Below are positions 59,040 through 64,000 of a DNA stretch of 64,000 nt, in pieces. The number at the start of each line of letters is the position of its first letter. Position 1 is the stretch's first letter. The translations under genes and the position numbers were made by a program. The stretch is from positions 1 to 64,000 of the forward strand of contig OZ025859.1 in the NCBI GenBank assembly GCA_964019425.1. Reading direction: 5' to 3'. The notes below the pieces were generated by a model. That model saw nothing but the letters and a program-made list of their open reading frames with translations, had not been told where the DNA came from and searched no databases. Origin of the DNA: Flectonema sp. DT1601. Its lineage: Eukaryota > Euglenozoa > Diplonemea > Diplonemida > Diplonemidae.

Positions 59040-59568
59040 TGTTTCGTGTGGCTTGTGTCTGTGGGGAAATCGGCGTGAGAGAGTGGATAGCTTCGATCTT
59101 CTTATTTTCGCTCCCTTTTGATCTTATCGCCTCGCAAAAAGGAAGGGTTGTTGGTGTTGTTCCTGCGGAAGTAAAAAAAATAAACTCAAGAACAACAAAC
59201 GTGCGAATTGAAGTTATCCACTCCAACCTCTCCATTGTTGTTGGTTTTAACTAATGCAACCCTTGTCTCGCCGCTTCTTGATACAGCAAAACCTTTTCCA
59301 ACAGCTTCAGGGAATCCTTGGTCACCTGAAGGCCTGAATACACCACGGGGGTTGATGGGTGATGACAGCACCGAATAGATATTGAATTGGAGCAGGTGGT
59401 TTGACTCTAATTGATGCATATGTACTGAGAAGGAGAATCTGATGTTTACCAGGAATATGAGACCATCCTTTTGAAGGGGAATTAACAGGAGTTATATCTT
59501 CGGAACTTAACTTTTGGATCTGTCAACTCTGCGCACAAAGTAGCACTGAAAGTAACTACACCCTGGAT

Positions 59569-60832
59569 ATAATAAGGGGGTGAAACTTGACAATGTAAAA
59601 ACAGTAACAATTTTGGACACTAATATAAACTAACATCAAGTAAGAAAAAAACAGTTTTTACTGTTTAGATATCAGTGAGTCAGGAGAGTGAGTTTTCATT
59701 TCACAAGAATCTACAGATTCTCCGTAAAACATTTGGGACATTACATCTAGCCTTGGGTAGAAGGGATCTTTGTTTCGTGAGCCAGCTCATCGCCCGGTGT
59801 CTGAGTAATGCGGAGCTACCAGATGTTGAGGTGTTTCCCAGCCCAAGGGTACTCACGGTGGTGACGGAGAACACCCAGCCGGGTATTTTCGAACATTCCA
59901 ATTTCATCAAAAAAAGAACCCAGTCTTTCATATTGCAATTATTTGCTATCTTTTTGTGTCGTCGTTAAGTTTTTGGAACATACCTCTTGTGGGACCCCAG
60001 CCTTCTGTTTATAGTTGACGCCCTGTGATGTTGAGTACAGCACTGGGACACACTTGTAACCACGGCTTTTTTGTTTTGTTTTGTTTTGTTTCTTACAATG
60101 CTTAAGAAGAAATGAAGAACTTGTAGGGAAAATTAACAGCGATAATAATGAGCAAAACCTTATTCCATCTCAGGGTAGAAATAGTCCATAATAGGTCCAT
60201 AAGCATGGAGGTGATAAATCTGAATGACATTGTTAACGTGAGATTTTGGATGCCCTGTTGCTTCCCAACATGGCAACAGGCCATCCCAAACCACACATTT
60301 CTAACAATCGTTTTTTTTCATTCAACAGGAAAAATAAAAAATAGGTAAATTGAAGCAAGCAAACTATCTCCAAACAAGGTCCAGGACAGCTTTCTCCAGT
60401 GTAACTCTTCTTTTATTTTGAGAACATTTTCTTTTGTAAGACTGGCAAAGAAATATATTTTTTTTTCAACACAGAAGAAAACAAACTCCCCCACACCTTT
60501 AATTGTTAGTGGAAAGTAACCAAAACAAACAGAAACCATAAGAGAAGAGAAAAGAATCAGAGAGGGCTCTGGTCAGTTGATTACAAAACACGAGCATATC
60601 AACGTGTGCTGACCATATAAAACATAAAATAAGCGACGGTTTTGCTTTTTTTTTTTTATTTTTTTTTTTATTCATAGTAATCGCAAAAGTACTTTTAAAA
60701 ATAAAGGCGCACCCGGTCTGTTCTGCAAATCATCAATAAACCCAGGATCACAACGTGGTAAGGATATAGACAAGAAACACTGCAGAGTCAGGATAGCCTG
60801 TTTTTTTTTTGATTTTGTTAATATAATTCAAT
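59569..60832. other. intergenic; possible remnant of a third effector-like gene
   Basis: On the - strand, 59701-59931 reads GSSALLRHRAMSW, similar to NTLLRHRAFMV at the C terminus of the NTPase/nuclease proteins, so an older decayed relative may lie here. The remainder is AT-rich with homopolymers and no recognised gene. Confidence 0.35.
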
Positions 60833-62192
60833 TTATTTTTTTTTATTCTCGGGGGGAGAAACACATACATAATAAACCACATTTTGTATCAAGGGACCAT
60901 GGATGAGTACTTTTGACATGCAGAGGGGACAAACGTCTTTGACTTCCTTCAAGACCCACTGTTCAATACATGAGGAACAGAATGGATGTTTACAAGGAAG
61001 ACGTCGTATGTGAGTCTCCGCAGTGAAGTCTTTCATGCATATGCAGCATTGCTGTCCTTCTTTTTGGAGTTGAGCAGCGAGTGCTGGAGACGCAACTGTT
61101 GTGTTACTTCGAAACTGGTCAGCAACGAGCTGAGATCTGCGATTGTGTCGCTGAAGTCCCTGAAGTAGTCGTTTTGCTTGATCTGGGGTGATCTGTGTAC
61201 CATCTCTATTGTTTTGCACGACTCGTAATGCCGTTGGTGTTCCAGCTGCGGCTTTTAATAATTCTCCTTCGATAGCAGCGAGTTCGTGTTGACTTTTACC
61301 TCCGAACACTCTCGTTATCGACTCCACCTTATCCAGTTCTGGTAAGGAAGGTGGATTAGCTGGGATTGCCATTTGAGGAAGTACTTTTGCGAGAATCTTC
61401 GGTAGTATTGTTATTCTTATTAACATCCAAGTATTTATGGATAAGAAATAAACAACTTGAACTGAATTATAAACAATTCCACTACTTTTCGAATCCTCTG
61501 CAATCTCTATGCGAGAGGCGAGCATTTTTCCTAACCAAACGCTATTCCGAGGAATGACAACTTCCTCAAGAAGATGAAGAACAGTTCTAAAAAACACAAC
61601 TTCAGCAGATGATGCCGTTGGCATACATAACTCTCTCCAGGTGACCATTCCTCTGATTCCACTAGAGCCAACAATTCTCCTGTTTTTTTTTGTTTTTTTT
61701 TTTTTGAAAAAAAAAATTTTTTTTTTCCACACATTCATATATAACACACCTGTGTGCTCGGATAGCATTTGGATCCAAGTCCTCACCAAGAGAGCAGCAA
61801 AGTCTGAGAAGTGAATCAGGAACAAGTTGTGAATCACTTATAGTTGTTAAAGATCGATAAGTATCGAGTTCTCCCAGTCTGTTACTGGCGAGACTGTATC
61901 TTAAATAACTTCCAAACGAAGGACGAGCCTTCGCGAATAGCATCCAAATGAGATTACTCGCAACTTCCCAAAATAAATAAATAAAAAAACTCATCCAAAA
62001 ATTATTCGTGTAAAATCTGCTAAAATAAGATCGATACGCGACAGTTGTCCAAAGGTGTTTTCGTAACGATCCCGGGTAATATTTATCTGATAAGTGAAGC
62101 ATTCCTCTCACAGCAAAGAAATACACAGAGGAAGTAAGAGCATGTAACCCGATGACATTCGACACACAAAATTCAGCTTCCGGAGGTAGCAT
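60833..62192 (-). CDS. RING-finger membrane protein, likely E3 ubiquitin ligase (429 aa)
   Basis: Two exons: 61750-62192 and 60833-61679, joined across a 70-nt GT-AG intron (donor CACAG|GTGTGT, acceptor AAAACAG|GAG) that is almost pure T/A inside. ATG at 62192; upstream CTGACTCAG preceded by a T-run may be another acceptor, so a 5' exon is possible. The N-terminal half has hydrophobic segments (SSVYFFAVRGML, FWMSFFIYLFWEVASNLIWMLF) and a further one after YNSVQVVYFLSINTWMLIRI. The C-terminal RING has CCIC...LPCKHPFCSSC...CPLC, i.e. a C3HC4 zinc-binding order. Known role of the family: transfer of ubiquitin from an E2; membrane anchoring suggests ER or another organelle. A peroxin (PEX2/10/12) relation was considered but not supported by recognisable motifs. 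Confidence 0.8.
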
Positions 62193-62547
62193 ACTTGTGC
62201 TGTAGTGTGTCTGAGTCAGAAAAAAAAAAAAAAAAAATTTGATTAAAATCCGATACCATAATTCAATTATTCCATTTCCTTTTTTTTTTTTTTTTTTTTT
62301 CTAAATTGTGTTTTTTTTTTTTTTTTACTAAAACTAAATAATATCAAATATGAGAATGGAACACAAGAATAACGATCCAAGTCACATATATATTTTTTTT
62401 CACATATTTTTATTAAAAAAAATATCTAAATATCTAAACAAAATTCTGTTGAAGGTGATTGCGATAAATAATTTAAAAAAAAAAAAATAATAAACCGAAT
62501 CGAAGATAATATATAATTCTGATTTTACAAACTTGTATCGAATCTGC
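62193..62547. other. intergenic, A/T homopolymers
   Basis: Contains several T- and A-runs of 15-20 nt. It separates the 5' end of the RING gene from the 3' end of the SHIPPO gene, both on -. No gene seen. Confidence 0.6.
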
Positions 62548-63378
62548 TTAAGGAATTTCAACCTGATTAGATGCTGGCGGGGGTGCTGCAGATCGCTGCA
62601 TCATAAAATCAGAGGCTCCCCGGAAAGCAACAGAACTGGGCCTGGGTCTTGGGGATACTGACCGAGGGCGTCTGTGCGGGGAAGGGGAAGCAGCTCTGGT
62701 TTTAGCAATAGACTGCTCACGAGCATAAGTATTGAATGTTCTTTTTGAAATATCGAAATCTGACGTTAGAGTATAGTCACCAGGACCAGCTGTCGTTGCG
62801 CCATCGAATGCCAAGGCGAAGTCCTTTCTGCTGGTTCCCCCCAACGTTTGTTTTGCCCTACTACTCCTATGCGATATTCTACCTCTATTTGGTGACTCGT
62901 ACGAACCAGGACCTGGTGTTCCACATGTTTGATTCCAACCTGATCTGTCACTGTCTATTGTTAAGTCACGATTTATGCTTAGCCTTGAATGACTACCCCT
63001 TTGAGTTATTAAAGCAGAACGCGTCCTTTTTGGTTTATTAATAGTGTACTGACCTACTCCAGGTGTTTTGTCTCCGTGACGGTATTTTTCATCGAACCTC
63101 TTAGTGTTGCTGAATGAGGTACATCCTTTCTTACTGAAGGATGAGAAAACTTTACCGGAACCTCCTGGTGCTGGAGTTGGTATTGGGTCTTTCTTAGCTA
63201 ATGGTTTTTGTGTTGGTGTTCTCTTTGCGAATCCTGGTGTTGCTCCTTGAGTTTTTGTCTTAAAGCTTGAATAAGTTCCAGATCCAACTTCTACTCCTTT
63301 TGCTATTTCATTAATCATCAAGCGAGCCATTTCTTCTTCTCTCTTCTTCTTTACCTTATCCCTGGGTGGGCCTATCAT
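62548..63378 (-). CDS. SHIPPO (STPGP) repeat protein, ODF3/CIMAP-like
   Basis: 276 aa, single exon from ATG 63378, preceded by A-rich sequence. Repeats with the Pro-Gly-Pro-x-x-Tyr signature are visible: TPGVGQY, TPGPGSYES and AGPGDYTL, with shorter PGG and TPGF variants in the N-terminal half. The C terminus is Arg/Ser/Pro-rich (SPSPHRRPRSVSPRPRP). Family members are inner microtubule or outer dense fibre-associated proteins of cilia and flagella. The presence of this gene implies a lineage that makes flagella. Confidence 0.85.
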   Translation of the reverse strand: MIGPPRDKVKKKREEEMARLMINEIAKGVEVGSGTYSSFKTKTQGATPGFAKRTPTQKPLAKKDPIPTPAPGGSGKVFSSFSKKGCTSFSNTKRFDEKYRHGDKTPGVGQYTINKPKRTRSALITQRGSHSRLSINRDLTIDSDRSGWNQTCGTPGPGSYESPNRGRISHRSSRAKQTLGGTSRKDFALAFDGATTAGPGDYTLTSDFDISKRTFNTYAREQSIAKTRAASPSPHRRPRSVSPRPRPSSVAFRGASDFMMQRSAAPPPASNQVEIP

Positions 63379-63921
63379 TTTTCCTTTTGTTTGATGGTCT
63401 GAATTTTAAAAAAATTATTGAAATTATTTATAAAGTCAAAAAGCTCCATATGCAAAAAGCTGAGAGTTCTTCAGCTACAAAAAACTAATAATACAAAAAA
63501 AAAAAAACGATCTCTTTTTGTATTGAAAAAAAGCGCTAAAAAGGCCAGGGATTTGGTTTGGTTTGAATCGTAAAAAGAAAAAAAATAAAACTGCGGACAG
63601 CAAGTTTTTTTTTTTTTTTTTTTTTTTAATGTGTAATCATGTTGTTTGCGTGCTCAGTGATACGTTCTCCCATCAGAGAAGAATTTTTTCTTTTTTTTTT
63701 TTGTGAATCACAAAAAAACCATCATTTTTTTAACAAAGGTCAGGGAATTTGCATAAATGCCAACTACGAGATAATTTCTTTCAAAGAGCAGTCAAACCAG
63801 TTGTTTGAGATCAAAAAAAACTGATTAACGTCGCACAACCGGGAATCGGTCAGCAGCTAATCACCAGATTGATTATCAAGTGTGAAGGATAAAACTGCCA
63901 ACCCAGTTGTCGAATCGCAAA

Positions 63922-63953
<32 letters not shown>

Positions 63954-64000
63954 AAGGGGGAAATACCCTTCCTGAGGTGAGGGAACGACAAACTTTCAAA
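63379..64000. other. intergenic, homopolymer-rich
   Basis: Runs of A or T (63606-63628 T, 63921-63956 mostly A) and no recognisable gene; probably the upstream region of the SHIPPO gene. Confidence 0.6.

Larger units (their letters stand above)
53509..59568. repeat. 2852-bp tandem duplication, two full units plus a partial third
   Basis: Units: 53509-56360, 56361-59212 and the beginning of a third, 59213-about 59568. Identity is above 99% by eye: only about a dozen single-base differences in 2852 bp. Each full unit contains one complete effector-like gene. Confidence 0.95.

Noticed and set aside
60102-60296. Tc1/mariner transposase piece on the - strand
   Set aside because: The short frame has only a vague likeness and no catalytic block.
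60833-62192. Peroxin PEX10 or PEX2
   Set aside because: It has membrane segments plus a RING, but I recognise no peroxin-specific motif; a general RING E3 call is safer.

Overview
The window is nuclear DNA of a eukaryote, probably a flagellated protist or other cilium-bearing lineage. The evidence is GT-AG introns of 47-126 nt, a SHIPPO (STPGP-repeat) flagellar-type protein, a RING-finger membrane protein, a cytochrome b561, tRNA-derived SINEs, LINEs, Penelope-like elements, and fragments of eukaryotic 18S and 28S rRNA. I cannot name the species. Long homopolymer T/A runs are common.

Layout: 1-6544 is an almost pure 8-bp satellite (TTTGCGGG)n. 6546-7265 is a dispersed repeat seen again at 52118-52817. 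7509-7651 is a giant hairpin. 7700-10910 is a decayed, 5'-truncated LINE (- strand). 12.1-12.5 kb holds a probable spliced gene end. 12.6-19.3 kb holds a large secreted protein gene (1481 aa, - strand) whose 5' end and upstream DNA are duplicated downstream, partly inverted. 20.1-23.8 kb has two Penelope-like elements (PLEs) in head-to-tail order. 24988-31611 is a signal-peptide protein with about 230 copies of PPTEPVVS followed by a cytochrome b561 core. 31.8-35 kb is a second, broken PLE. 36.4-38.5 kb is a nest of SINE-type insertions with a 28S-like fragment and a gene split by a SINE. 38.5-44.7 kb is an apparently complete LINE. 44691-47237 is an 848-aa protein with internal repeats. 47.4-50.4 kb is a PLE fragment split by a DNA transposon. 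50.4-52.8 kb is repeat-derived DNA with an 18S fragment. 53.3-59.6 kb is a 2852-bp tandem duplication carrying two P-loop NTPase/nuclease-like (Crinkler/RHS-type) genes. 60.8-63.4 kb holds two ordinary host genes, RING and SHIPPO.

Most interesting points. (1) The LINE has ORF1 and ORF2 in one frame, separated by a single TGA in the known leaky context TGA-CTA-G, with a 2A motif (DVERNPGP) just after it and no ATG before the endonuclease domain. This implies stop read-through followed by 2A separation. (2) The PLE reverse transcriptase carries a C-terminal Cys...His domain resembling a Josephin-type cysteine peptidase, and every PLE 3' end here carries a hammerhead-like core (CUGAUGA, stem II, GAAA). 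(3) The effector-like NTPase/nuclease gene is freshly duplicated in tandem. (4) The 8-bp satellite is extremely homogeneous and has the opposite polarity to a left-end telomere.
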